Assembly (NCBI RefSeq): GCF_000327385.1
Contig: NW_008706978.1
Coordinates: forward strand, 482,353 to 546,352
Direction of reading: 5' to 3'
Length of the DNA: 64,000 nucleotides
Source of the DNA: Lottia gigantea
Lineage: Eukaryota > Mollusca > Gastropoda > Lottiidae
A program made the translations under genes and the position numbers. Below the pieces are notes generated by a model. That model saw only the letters and a list, made by a program, of their open reading frames with translations, ran no database searches and was not told where the DNA came from. Positions 1-11,399 of the stretch are shown one piece after another. Every line of letters starts with the position of its first letter. Position 1 is the first letter of the stretch.

Positions 1-535
1 ATACCAAATTTGATAAAATTGTAGTGTTTCTAAAATTTTTTAAAAGTGCATGTCAGAGTACATCGCCAACATTAAAGACAACCCTTAGGAAATTTATAAT
101 AGATGTATAAATAATTAATCGCACCCATTATCATATAGATTAATTCATTGTGATTGATTTAGCCTTGTATGAAAACGATCAAAATCCCACTTGTCAATTA
201 GATTGTCATATCATCGATTCTTTTTTTATCGTTTTTTCACTTTGCTTGAGAAGATTTGGACTTCCAAATACTATATTCGATGAGAATACAAAAACCATAT
301 TGCAATGGGCATTCCAGATTGTAGAGGGTAGTCGTTTTTTTCAGTTGTAGACCTGGCGAACTTAACAACAAATTTTCGAAATTCCAGGCACGATTTGCAA
401 GATCACAATGAGACTAAAATGGAGTTTTATCACCTCTTGGTAAAATCTGAAATATTTATTATTCACCATCACAGATTTACTGTAAACAGATATACATGCA
501 TGGGTGTAGAACTTCGACGGAAACATTACCTTCTA

Positions 536-858
536 CAGGGGTTTTCAACCTTTTTCTTTCTATTATCCCTTTCGGGATCCCTGATCGCTTTCACCATATA
601 AATCCTTACAATTTCGTGATTGTTTTTCATGTCGGAGAATATGACCTGACTGAATAGAACGAGTTAAATTATTAGTGTTTCATTTCTCACATCAAAGATC
701 CTACCCCACCCCCCACCCCCTTTTTTTAGAGATAAAGAGTGCAGACAGGTGTACAGTTTTCATTTTATTCTGCCATATGAAAAAGTTTGCAAGTAATTCA
801 TAGACAAAACCAGGAAATAGTAAGGATTTATATGTTGAAAAAAGGTTGAAAACCCCTG
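536..858. mobile_element. hAT-like non-autonomous DNA element
   Basis: The left end reads CAGGGGTTTTCAACCTTTTT and the right end is its near-perfect reverse complement, giving terminal inverted repeats of about 20 bases around a 323-base element with no coding capacity. CAGGGGTTTTCAACC-type ends are typical of hAT elements. I see no convincing 8-base target duplication here. A single copy of the short motif AATAGTAAGGATTTATA lies at about 816-832. The same motif is tandemly amplified in the related element at 61904-62444. The element lies upstream of the first visible lectin exon, probably in an intron. Confidence 0.6.
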
Positions 859-1097
859 AACTAAACGATTATGCCTTTCGTATCACCGCACGTGTCAACA
901 CAATTGAAATTCGATTGTATCGGTGTTCAAATGTTATAAATTTGATATCAATATTATGTGGAATTACTGGAAATACCCTTGACTTCACCATTTTATATAA
1001 AAATATTTGCCAGAACACAGTGTGATCGTATTATATCATATTGTGGATATTTTGAACACGCAAAATCGCAAAAACCGAATTTAATTATCATTTTCAG

Positions 1098-4000
1098 GCT
1101 TCAAACCACACCGTTTTGGATTGGATTATATGAAGATAATTCTACCTATTTCTGGGAAGGATGTAATAAGATGGATAATTGGCCATTTTGGGGTACAACT
1201 ACTCCAGCACCGAGTTCCAATGATAAATGTGTATCTATTAAAAACGGTTACATTGGTTCAACAAATGAATGCAATCTTAAACAACCATTCATTTGTCAAA
1301 GATACCATGGTAAGTAATCTCAGACATTAAGGGGGAAAGATATACTCTTCGACCACTGTGTCCGCAGAATTGAATATTTTTGTCACTAAAATTCGAAATG
1401 TAATTTGTCTTAAAAGAAATATAAGTGTTGATTTTATCTGAGTTTTTAAACCATATTTTGGTGTCTAGAATTTTATACCAGTCTGGTGTCTAGAATTTTA
1501 CACCACAGTCTGGTATCTCGAATTTTTCACCACAGTCTGGCGTCTATAATTTTAAGCCTTAGTCTGGTGTTTAGAATTGTAAACCACAGTCTGGTGTTTA
1601 GAGTTGTAAACCTTAGTCTGGTGTTTAGAATTTTACACCACAGTCTGGTGTTTAGAATTGTAAACCACAGTCTGGTGTTTAGAATTTTAAACCTAAGTTT
1701 GGTGTTTAGAATTTTACATCACAGTCTGGTGTCTATAATTTTAAACCACAGTCTGGTGTCTATAATTTTATACCAGTCTGGTGTCTAGAATTGTAAACCA
1801 CAGTCTGGTGTCTAGAATTTTAAACCAGTCTTGTATCTAGAATATTGTAAACCAGTATTATCTCTAGAATTTTACACCACAGTCTGGTGTTTAGAATTGT
1901 AAACCACAGTCTGGTGTTTAGAGTTTTAAACCTTAGTCTGGTGTTTAGAATTTTACAACACAGTCTGGTGTTTAGAGTTTTAAACCTTAGTCTGGTGTTT
2001 AGAATTTTACATCGCAGTCTGGTGTCTATAATTTTAAACCACAGTCTGGTGTCTAGAATTATAAGCCACATCCTGGTGTCTAGAATTTTATACCACAGTC
2101 CGGTGTCTAGAATTGTAAACCACAGTCTTATCTCTAGAATTTTTATTCCACAGTCTTGTATCTAGAATTTTATACTACAGTCTGGTATGTAGAATTTTAT
2201 ACCACAGTCTGGGGTCTAGAATTCTATACTACAGTCTTGTATCTAGAATTGTAAACCACAGTCTGGTGTCTAGAGTTTTACACCACAGTCTTGTGTCTAG
2301 AGTTTTACACCACAGTCTTGTATCTAGAATTGTAAACCACAGTCTGGTGTCTAGATTTTTTTCACCACAGCACCAAAGTCTTGTGTCTAGAGTTTTACAC
2401 CACAGTCTTGTATCAAGAATTGTAAACCAGTCTGGTCTATAGAATTTTAAACCACAGTGTGGTTTTTGGAATTTTATTCCACAGTCTTGTATCTAGAATT
2501 TATACCAGTCTGGTGTCTAGAATTTTATACCACAGTCTTGTATCTGGAATTGTAAACCAGTCTGGTGTCTAGGTTACCAATGATATTTGTTACAGACTAA
2601 ACTTGAATTCTACACCAAAATAAGTGTTGAATGCAATGTTTGTCATTGTGTGTTCCGAGGCAATTAAATAGGAGTGTAGTAATTATTAGACTGATTGATA
2701 ATGAATTCTGATATATTAACATGTAAACACGGAAAGTATAAAGATATGGAATAAAAATAGATCGATAAAATCGAAGTGTTGCAGACAAAAGAATTTCTAT
2801 GGAGTACTGCCTTTCTCCGCATTGTTCTTGGTTAATCAATTTTTCATTTATAGATGTTTAGATACACTTCTTGTCGTATAATATAATAATGAAGGAAAAC
2901 TTGTTATTCACTTTTAAGTATCATATTTGTTAGCTTATTTTAAAAGATCAATTGATTATTGACCTATATTTCGCATTTCCATATATACATGTATTAACTT
3001 AATGCATATTAGTGAAATTGTAACAGTTCGTTATTATGTGATTTAAATGATTAAAGAGACAGATTCACAATCTGTTTGTCCAATCGTACCTTAGTCTCAG
3101 AAACGAGATTTCTTTTAGCTAAGTTATTCATTTATAGTGTTCACAGCTCACCCTCGATATTTGAGCCCTCAAGTCCACGTGTGTCCAGAATTATCTGTGT
3201 TTGAAAGTTTAAAAAGACGACTCGTATAAAACAATATAGAAATAGAAAGAGAATTTCCTAGTTTGGGGTATTTTGAAAAAATTAGAGGATTTACGTACAT
3301 TTATAGTACTTCTGTAGACTATTTACATATTTTTAAGATCCAAATCAACCCCCGAAAATGGCTAACTCGTCCCTTTAATTAACAACATTACTAAAACGAC
3401 CAAAGCCTACAATGACTTAATAATAAACATCTCTTTCATTCAAATAAAATAACGGGACAAATTAAAATTAATTAGCATTAATAACTTGGTTTTGTCTCAT
3501 CTAATACAGAGACATCATGTGAAACATATTGGTTGTTAAAAACTTGTTACTTTATTATGAGTGCTGGAAAATCCTTTTGCTCACTGATCTGTATCGTTAA
3601 ATGAATTTTGTATGTCAATTGTTTGTAGCACAATGTATATGCAGCATCGAGTTCTTTAATCATAAGAGTAACAAAGCTAAGAAGTATAGCCATAGACGTT
3701 TAATGAATTATTTAAGCATCCACAATTCTTGTGAATTTCAGGTGAATGCTGGTTCGATCCAATACCATTTAATACAACAATAGATGGTATAACACCGCCA
3801 TCCACAGTAGTAGAAGATGAAGCAGCTTGTGCTCAACTATGTCGAAAATCATTACACAATTCACAAGAATGTTGGGCATTCTCTTATCAGTTTACAAGTA
3901 AAAACTGTTTTCTACATTACCATGCCGATTTTTCAGCTTATATTAAACCTGATCGAGTTTTACAAGCAGACTCTTCTAAAGTTTTCTACACCAAAATGTG

Positions 4001-7000
4001 TTTTGAAGGTATATATCAGCTAATTTTGTTTTGATAAATCACATCAAAAAGGAATAATTTCAAAATTTTTCTATTGAAAATGCTAACAATAAAATTTATG
4101 ATTTCATTTGAAAAATATGATTTCACTAAAAAGATGACAGTTTTATGATTCACTTGGATTTAATGATTTCACTGAAAGGGGGACAAGTGGATCTTAAAAT
4201 TTCATTGAAAAGAAAAACAGTTTACTTCAAACTGGCGATTTCGCTATGATTATGATTCATTTTATGATTAAGTTGGAACTGAAGATTTCGTTTAAAAGAA
4301 GAGAGTTTTATGATTCATTTGCAAGAATTTTGTTATCATTTACTTGGAATTTGCGATATCGTTGAAAGAAGACAATATTATGATGAAAAAGATGATAGGG
4401 AACAGTAAACTGTCTAATCTGTTCATAAAAAATCATTTTCTATGAGACCTTTGTTTAAAATTCAGGCCATCAGTCACCAGATTAAGCTTCAATAAGGTCA
4501 AGACCATGTTAAATCATATTCGAGAGAACCAAAGAAAATTAACGTTTTTTTTAGTTATCTGCGTGCTTTATTGTTTAACATATTCTGTGTTTTTTTTAAT
4601 TCTTATAGTATTTGACATTCACAGATTTCACTAAATAAGGATGAAACATCATTATTTTCATATGATAATTGATATTTGGTATTTTGTCAATATTCTCTCA
4701 GATCAATGACAGTTTATTATAACAAGTTGAAAAACGACAATCCGACGATATGTCTCAAATTATGCAGTTCTATTATCAAAGCAAAAACATTATAAGACTA
4801 TCAGTATTATTTTCCATTTTTCCAATTCTCTTTAAAAAATATCGAAAAAATTCAAAAAACTTTTTGATTTGCTTAGACAATAGATCTTACTAAAAAAAAT
4901 AATAATTTAAGAAGAAATACGTATATTTATTTCAATTTGGCTAAACTAAGTCATTTTTTTTTGTAACAGGAGTTAGACGAGTTGATAATAGAACATTAAA
5001 TTTACCAAATACTACACCATTAATGAGTTCTTGTCAAGGCGTGACACCTTCAACAGACTTCGGTAAGAGTAATTTTTTTCTTTTACTAGCTGATCAGTGG
5101 CTTAACTACCATAAAACCTAAGTGGGCTCCCATCTTAAGAAATAAATGCAAAATTAAAAAAATGTAGGTTTTAAAAAACACAGTGTTAAACAGTTCACGA
5201 TAAGTGTGTCTCTTTTAAAATTGACCCCCTTTGCCAGCTGTACCTTCGAGGCCCCTGATATAAAAATATTTCTCTAGCCAAACCCTCGGGCGCCTTTACT
5301 CATCTAGAAATGTAAATGAAATGAATGGAGTTTTACGTTCGACTTGTCTGCACCATGTGGGCTAATGAAGATGGGCAACGCCATGCAGGATACAATGAGG
5401 GAAATTTTCCCAGGACAGCAGCATAAGCCTGCTCTTTTTTGATTTCTAACTGTCGAGGGATCTTTAACTTGCACAGTGTGTAGCACACCGGTCCTTGGTT
5501 TATTGTCCCATCCGAACGACTAGACGCTTTTTCCATATGAGCCCCTCTTACCTGCATCACTGACGGGGGAAAACTGGGTTGAAAAATCCGAAGGTATCAT
5601 CTTGACCTGAGTCGGGATTGAACCCTGGATCTTCAGGTTAGTGTCTAACGTTTAACTCATTGAGATACCCCTACTCATCTAGTTCGGGAGCCGCAGTGGC
5701 TCAGTGAGTTATGACGCTTGCTCGCTAACCTGAAGGTCCAGGGTTCAATCCCGGCATAGGTCGAGATAATACCTTCGGATTTTTCAACCCGGTTTCCCCC
5801 TATCAATGATGCAGGTACGAGGGACTGACATGGAAAAAGCGTCTAGTCGTTCGGATGAGACAATAAACCGAGGCCCCGTGTGCTACAGGCTGTGCACGTT
5901 AAAGATCCCTCGACAGTTGGAAATCGAAAAAGAGCAGGCTAATGCCGCTATCCTGGCAAAATTTCCCTCATTGCACTCTGCATGGCGTTGCCCGTCTTCA
6001 TTAGCCCACATGGAGCAGAAAAGTAGGACGTAAAATTCCATTCATTTCATTTCATTTACTCATCTAGTTGAGCCACTGAAGCTTATGTTTAATGAAACTA
6101 CTAAGTGAAACGTATACTTCGCTTGATTTTTTAGGAATTATCCACGTATAATAAATAATCATTTATCTTCGGATGCTTCTTTATTTTATGATCGTTCAAC
6201 CAAAGTTTCTCAAGAAATAAATAAACTATTAGCTACTTGTTTTGAAACACCCCACTGGCCCGATCCTTAAAGATTTCACAAACACAAAGAGAATCAATCT
6301 ATATTGATCTATGATTTCCTTGGCTGATTGATTACCTTTCAGTATTGTTTATGTTAATAATAGCAGACCTTAAACATGTCGATATACTATTATGGTAAAA
6401 GAATAGATATTATCTCATTTTAATCAAGTTATATTAAATGTCGCACCACGAAACAGGATTTCGAACTAAGTACATGTAAATATGAAAATTGCTAACGAAT
6501 CTGTCAAAACATAATTTTAGTTTGATGATCTTCAAATATTAGTTTAGGAAAATGTTAATGAAAATGATATCCATATTTTCAGACAGTTGAATCAAGCTGA
6601 ACACATTTTTTATGGGTCTGACTAAAAAGCGCAAACAAGAGCAAACAATCACAAACGAGCGCAAACAATATTCTCGAATAAAAAATTACAATGAAAGATC
6701 CATTGTAAATATGGATAACTTGGACTATAACGTGAGTGACTCATCACTTTCAACACAAATTCAATTATTTGTTCGGGATTGGATCATTTTCATGCTGCTA
6801 GCGAATTATTAGATCTAAAACCAGATTGTGTGTGTTTCAGAAACGGATGAAGATGTCTGTTATTGTGGTTGTGAAGCGCCACCAACAATTTTCGATCCTG
6901 AACTCGAAGCTGACACCCTGGATGACAAAGTGGAGGCAATTCAGAAAGAGCTTACTGTTGATGTGAAAAATACGTCGTCGTCAATACGAAAACTTACAAG

Positions 7001-7172
7001 TGCAACAGATGACCGTCCTAGTGCCCAGAGCATTGGTTATGTGGGAGTCGCCTTTATGGCTGTGGTGTTTGGTGGAATCGTACTTCTAGATTTCAATCTT
7101 TTGGTGGCTGCCATAAGTGATTTCTATAAATCCTGTAAATCCAGAGAAGACTCTCAAAGACTACATGAGTAG
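1098..7172 (+). CDS. C-type lectin/PAN-domain single-pass membrane protein, 3' part
   Basis: Four coding exons join in phase 1: 1098-1309, 3742-4008, 4970-5062 and 6841-7172, ending at TAG 7170-7172. Together they encode about 300 residues; earlier exons lie left of the window. Exon 1098-1309 is the C-terminal half of a C-type lectin domain, with WIGL, a WEGC stretch and the closing ECNLKQPFICQR. It lacks the EPN or QPD sugar-binding motif, so classical calcium-dependent sugar binding is doubtful. Exon 3742-4008 encodes a cysteine-rich PAN/apple domain (CAQLCRKS, CWAFSYQF, CFLHYH, KMCFEG). The last exon encodes a CYCGCE cluster, a helical charged stalk, one membrane segment (VGVAFMAVVFGGIVLL) and a short cytoplasmic tail. 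The layout fits a type I surface receptor or adhesion protein. The ligand cannot be inferred. Confidence 0.8.
1452..2575 (+). repeat. 27-base minisatellite, about 40 copies
   Basis: A tandem array with core GTCTGGTGTCTAGAATTTTA followed by CACCACA or a variant. It fills about 1.1 kb of the intron between exons 1098-1309 and 3742-4008 of the lectin/PAN gene. Units differ at a few recurring sites (TCTAGA or TTTAGA; TTTTACACC, TTGTAAACC or TTTTAAACC), and the later third carries TCTTGTATC variants and shortened units. Because 27 is a multiple of three, the array leaves open frames on both strands that spell nine-residue repeats. These are by-products and not genes. Confidence 0.95.
3051..3378 (+). 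mobile_element. MITE family A copy (TTAAAGGGACAG ends)
   Basis: A non-coding element of about 330 bases with inverted ends close to TTAAAGGGACAGG and CCTGTCCCTTTAA. Internal landmarks shared by all copies are a CAATCATACTTTAGTCTCAGA stretch near the left end, TTCACAGCTCACCGTCGAAA, CATTTCTAGTACTTCTGAAG and CAACCCCCGAAAATGG near the right end. This copy starts TTAAAGAGACAG and is somewhat diverged. It lies in the intron upstream of the PAN exon. Confidence 0.85.
4060..4400 (+). repeat. Degenerate tandem repeat, roughly 60-70 bases
   Basis: Repeated variants of GATTTCACTGAAAAGA followed by ACAGTTTTATGATTCA and a TTGGAACT-like end recur about five times in the intron after the PAN exon. The units are strongly diverged, so the period is only approximate. 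Confidence 0.5.
5308..5672 (-). mobile_element. tRNA-derived SINE, minus orientation
   Basis: Read on the minus strand, this is a full-length SINE. It has a tRNA-like head with B box GGGTTCAATCCCGAC and a degraded A box, a body containing AAAGATCCCTCGACAGTTAG and AATTTCCCTCATTGTATCC, and a tail of CATTT/CATTC repeats. It is a direct partner of the plus-strand copy next to it. The sequence ACTCATCTAG sits on both of its sides (5298-5307 and 5673-5682). It lies in the last intron of the lectin/PAN gene. Confidence 0.85.
5685..6057 (+). mobile_element. tRNA-derived SINE, plus orientation
   Basis: The head carries an A-box-like GTGGCTCAGTGAGTTATGAC and a B-box-like GGTCCAGGGTTCAATCCCGG, so the promoter is tRNA-derived. 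The body follows (AATAAACCGAGGCCCCGTGT, AAGATCCCTCGACAGTTGG, CTTCATTAGCCCACATGG) and the end is a TTCATTTCATTTCATTT tail. ACTCATCTAGTT flanks it on both sides (5673-5684 and 6058-6069), a 12-base target duplication. The open frame inside it is not a gene; the same stretch recurs in the other copies. Confidence 0.9.
6612..6828 (+). repeat. Interspersed repeat G, copy 1
   Basis: About 215 bases that are clearly related to 43250-43490. Shared blocks include CTAAAAAGC-AAAC-AGAGCAAA, GGACT-GAACGTGAG-GACTCATCACTTTCA and a TTATTAGATC-TAAACCAGA end. It stops about a dozen bases before the AG acceptor (6839-6840) of the last lectin/PAN exon, so it supplies that intron's 3' end. I do not recognise the family. 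Confidence 0.7.
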
Positions 7173-7255
7173 TCGAGATTTTGAATTTCTATTTGATTTC
7201 TTTTCTGTTTCTCCTTAAAACTTAATTTTTTTTTAGATGTGTCCGACAAAGTGTA

Positions 7256-7261
7256 AATAAA
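7256..7261 (+). promoter_or_regulatory. Probable poly(A) signal of the lectin/PAN gene
   Basis: AATAAA lies 84 bases after the stop codon at 7172, followed by a T/G-rich stretch (GATATTTTTGTTTG). This fits a short 3' untranslated region. Confidence 0.55.
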
Positions 7262-8419
7262 GGTGATATTTTTGTTTGCATCATTCCTGGAACTTTATAG
7301 TCTGTTGAAACCCAACCCACATTTTCATTAGAAGTTTGTTTGTATAACGTTATATCGGTTGTTCAAAAATTATTTTAATATTATTGGCCTTAATCTCCAA
7401 AACTTAACTTAAATAAAATACAGGAATCTGATTGGATAAGAAAACTGAATTTAAAATCAAACTTAGTAAAACTTAGCAAAAACTGGTAATTTCACAAATA
7501 GCAAGTGATAGCCCAAACCTTTTCCTGCTTGAAAAAAATTAAATAAATGGTTACAGATTTGAACTATCGTCGATATAACCGCCCGTTTTCATTTTAGTGT
7601 AGACAAACGTTAATTCTGAAAAACCAATAGGCCTATTGGCATATATCTGTATTTTGATGTGACATCAAGATACATGATATTGATACATATTTAATATATT
7701 TACAGATATTGTAACTGTTATGTTATTGTTAATTAATTATTATTATTTTTCTTTCAGTCCACCATTTCGTGCCAATGAAATCTAAGTAAAACATATTTGA
7801 TTCTATAACTGGATTATTTAAAATTGTATAGATTTTACTGTTTCAATGAGATGCATTCCTTTTTTTCTGAGTTTAGTTTTTAACAGTCCAATTGTAATGA
7901 TTCATTAAGATTTTGGGACTTTGTCACTACTCTTCCGTGTGGTGTGCTGAAGTTTATTTTCTAAAACAACGACATAAGCCTAAATTCGAGAGATACTATA
8001 CCGAACGACCAGTCAATCCTAGCAACTTACATCAACGACAAGGAAGACCCGGTTTGAAAAACTTAAGGTACTATTTCTTTGGGAGAAAGCCAAAATGAAA
8101 TGAAGTATGGGGTCCTGGAATATGCAACGAGGAAACTTTGACCAGGACAGTCATTTCGATTTCGAACTGTCTTCGAACTGGGATTTTCATCTGTTTAGCC
8201 TGTAGGACACTAGCCTTGTTTGCTGGGGATTTTTCCACACTTCTGAAGGCGCTGGGGTTTTAACCATGTATTTAGCTCGAATACACCACAACCCGAAATG
8301 TTCCGAAAGATAAATATTTTTGTAAGTAGGATGCTTCATTATCAGAATTAATGAGTAAATAAATATATCAAGGAAAATCTCCATAAGTAGTGCCTGTTTT
8401 TTCTGTCTACATATTTAGA

Positions 8420-8800
8420 TACACCGGATCTGCAAAACCCAGGTATATTTGGAAAAATGAATATTTTGTAGTTCAGTCATACCATATTATAATATGTCAT
8501 ATCTCCGGTTCCATCAAAGTTTTTTTTGGCGAAACTGATCTAGCATCGGCCATTTAAAACTGCGTGCCCAGCCAAAAGTGCAAAGGTCACAGAGTCACGT
8601 GATACTAATAAAACCAAAGTTATCAACATTATTGATAATCATCTTAAGAGTAATTCAATATTATGTTATAGAAAACGTATCTTTGGGGTGTTGAACAGGA
8701 TATTTTTCTTCGGACTCCAGCTGACAATTGTCAAAATATCTATTAGAGGCTGGAATAGAGGCAGATGTTTCGGACTAGAGAATATAGTATAATATGTACT
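8420..8800 (-). mobile_element. Repeat F copy, minus orientation
   Basis: Several blocks match the reverse complement of 31915-32500, among them the CTGTGACCTTTG region and the end AGGCTGGAATAGAGGCAGAT. The longer copy has inverted ends, so this is probably a partial copy of a non-autonomous DNA element. Confidence 0.6.
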
Positions 8801-10017
8801 TTTAACTGGATCTATGTGTCAATATCTCAACAATGGTTTCTAGCTTGAATTGTATATAATCCTTTGAAGAGAATCGATCGGGATGAAAGGTCTGAATATG
8901 TTATGTTTAATTCTAGTAATCACTATATAAGTACTAGGTACAAATGTCCTTTGATCGTAATTTTATTGTGCTTTCAATATTCTCTTTAAAAGGGTAAATG
9001 TATCGCTACAAATCTGGCCCTACCCGTTCCATGTATGGAAGGCGGAATGGCATTTTATTCAATGCTCTTCATTACTATTTCTTAATTCTTAATTCTAAAT
9101 TCTTTTCTCTTAATTTGTACGCTTAATTCAATATTTGTCATTTAAAATTTACATTTGTATACAAAATTCATATTTTGTTCTGAAAATGAACATTCTTCGA
9201 TAAACATTCGGTTTTCCAATTATTGAATTAATAGAATTCTTGCCCAAAATATCCTCAATATAAATCTACAAATACAAATCCAGCTCAACATATCTTCAAA
9301 TGCTAAACTTCAGACACTATATATGATATATGGATGTGATATCGTCACCAGATCCTATAATGGTCAATTTTTTTAGAATTTTTCACCATGACAAAAGATT
9401 GGGAAGACTTTTGGTATTGACACAGAGCTGAACCATTGATAAATCCATCAAGACATTTTCGGATATTCTGCAACATCACAGTGCCTTGGCCGGTTCAACC
9501 ATACAATCGATTGTATTGTGATACCGAGTAAAGCCCGGTGGATAAGCTTTGTATCGATACTGAAAGAGTTGCCAAATGTAGCTTTTGTCTGATGAAAATT
9601 CTCAAAAACTACAGATCCAAAAATGGATCAGAACAAGTCTCATAAAATGCGACCTTTTGAGTCTGCCCTAACCGTGACTAGATCACATCAAGAATAGTCA
9701 AGCTATATGGTTGTAGGCTACATGTAAGCGAAATTGTTAATAAGAGCTTACTCGCTTAGCTGAGACCTTGGTTCAGAGTTCCATCCATGGTTGGAATTTA
9801 AATATTCGAACTAAATGTCGGTGTAAATCTATGGTATGGCAATTTGTTATAAAACAAACAATATTTATACATAAGGTGTTCATTTAGCCTGCAGGAAGCC
9901 TAAAGTAAATATTGCACAAGTTGAATTAGTAAGAATGGTAAATGTCTACTGAACCTATAAACTTTGATATTTTAAAATAGAGAATTTTTCCAATGGAGTA
10001 TAGGTTATACCGACCAA

Positions 10018-10380
10018 TTGGTGGCGTCAGCCTTCCGAGACTGGGGGTACAAATAGGGACAGACTGACTCAATGGCGTTAACTTGTCATCTACCTACCTA
10101 CCTACCTCAATGGCGGCTCAACTGTCGAAGCTGCCGTGCGGCAATTCTGTGGAGGCGTCTTGTCGCAAGTCCCGTGGAAGGGTCTGAGAGGGTCATCCCA
10201 AGATAATTTTCGAAAAATTGAATTGATTTGGTGCATTCCGACATAATTTGAGGAAAAAAAATTGTTAAATTTATGAAAAATAAAATGAGGGTACACCTGG
10301 GGGTGCAAACCATTTTAACACGGGGTCGGGAAGGGGTGCAAATGCGAAATGCCCCTTCTCCCCCCTTTTGTATCCCGATT
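10018..10380 (+). mobile_element. hAT-like element family 2 copy, diverged
   Basis: It starts GGTGGCGTCAGCCTTCCG-GACTGGGGGTACAAATAGGG and continues through AGACTGACTCAATGG, a GAGGGT-CTC block and CCTGGGGGTGCAAACCATTTT. It is the same layout as 40415-40707, where the CAGTGGCGG ends are better kept. A short (CTAC)n run at about 10090-10106 interrupts it. The open frames on its minus strand are not genes. Confidence 0.6.
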
Positions 10381-10704
10381 GGTTCTGCAGCTGTTTATAC
10401 CTATATCACCAAAGGCTGTCAAAAGTAACATTTAATTTATTTACTATTTTTGAAACCGAAATAGTCATACTTAAAGAGAGACGCCTAAACCGGTTGGTAA
10501 CACTTAAATAAGGTTAAATCCATGGCGGACAATATACCGTAAGTACAATTATTGATCTCGTAGTTGTAAAGTTTAATATCAGATTCTTTGATGTAATAGA
10601 AAATCATAAAAATATCATACTTGATGAAATCTCAGTGGAACTAAAAGCTGAATCGATTAGAATCTCAGCAACTGTACAAAACATTGAGTTGCGTATGAAT
10701 GGCC

Positions 10705-11141
10705 TTAAAGGGAATATAAAGAGGTTTTCTAAATTGTTTATGTGTATCGGGGACACTGATAGCATCAATTTGAACCATTCCAATTTTCATGGAAAACTAA
10801 CGCGCTTTATGACGTCACTATAGTGGGGAACTGCGTGGATAGCTCCACTTAGTGACGTGTTAAATGCGTTAATTCAGTGGAATTGCAAGAACCACAGATG
10901 TCGGAATGAAAATTTTAATGGTGCAAATTGAAGCAGTGGTGGAGCCAAAAGGGGTGGGGGGGGGGGGGGGGGCGCACAGCCCAGAAAGTGGGTTTTTGGG
11001 CAAAAATCTCATAACTAGGTTAGAACTTCCCATTCCCCCACCCCACCTCGAACGTAAACCTGGCTCCGCCACTGAATTGAAGCTATCAGTGTCCCCCGTT
11101 ACACATAAAAAAAATAGAAAACCTCTTTACAATCCCTTTAA
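10705..11141 (+). mobile_element. MITE family C, palindromic, interrupted by another element
   Basis: Inverted arms run from TTAAAGGGAATATAAAGAGG to CCTCTTTACAATCCCTTTAA. Each arm continues through a TATGTGTA-CGGGGACACTGATAG block, with CGCGCTTTATGACGTCACTA and TAGTGACGTGTTAAATGCG near the middle. Without the 149 inserted bases at 10934-11082 (nested element plus one target copy) it would be about 290 bases. Other, mostly partial, copies: 19484-19618, 32885-32945, 35699-35979, 56045-56229. Confidence 0.85.
10934..11074. mobile_element. 141-base hAT-like MITE with perfect 8-base target duplication
   Basis: The ends are CAGTGGTGGAGCCA and TGGCTCCGCCACTG, inverted. AATTGAAG is directly repeated on both sides (10926-10933 and 11075-11082), the 8-base duplication typical of hAT elements. 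It interrupts the family C element at 10705-11141 and contains a G run of about 17. A related element is at 42215-42329. Confidence 0.85.
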
Positions 11142-11399
11142 ATAGAATATTCAACGAGATGTTGATCTGGAAAACCATGGCGGCATTGTACTCGCATAGG
11201 TTTATATCCCCTATAATGATGTCATTATATTATAAATTATTCAGGCGAAGGTGTCTCCACGACTGAAAAACAAGAACATGTGATACTTTTACGCCATTCT
11301 GGCCTAATCTCGAGAGCATGCTATTAAAGGTTTGAAGACATACTTAGAACGAGTATAGGTATTAGAATAACCGGAAATCGTCGTTAGCCACATGTGATC

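Noticed and set aside
1486-2165. Open frames encoding nine-residue repeats (SLVFRIVNH-like) on both strands
   Set aside because: They are by-products of the 27-base minisatellite, equally present on either strand, without splice or start support.
5700-5775. Possible tRNA gene (A-box and B-box-like sequence)
   Set aside because: It is the head of a SINE followed by the SINE body and tail; I could not fold a proper anticodon stem and acceptor stem.
5333-6033. Two similar open frames of 75 codons in opposite directions (MMQVRG...)
   Set aside because: Both lie in the bodies of the two SINE copies, and the same stretch recurs non-coding at 12726-12998.
7913-8098. Open frame of 61 codons with KFERYYTERPVNPSNLHQRQ
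   Set aside because: Composition is somewhat protein-like, but I recognise no family, no splice sites frame it, and a decayed SINE piece overlaps its end.
10869-11145. Overlapping open frames on both strands around the G run
   Set aside because: They span the nested hAT-like MITE and family C arms; glycine and proline runs come from the homopolymer.
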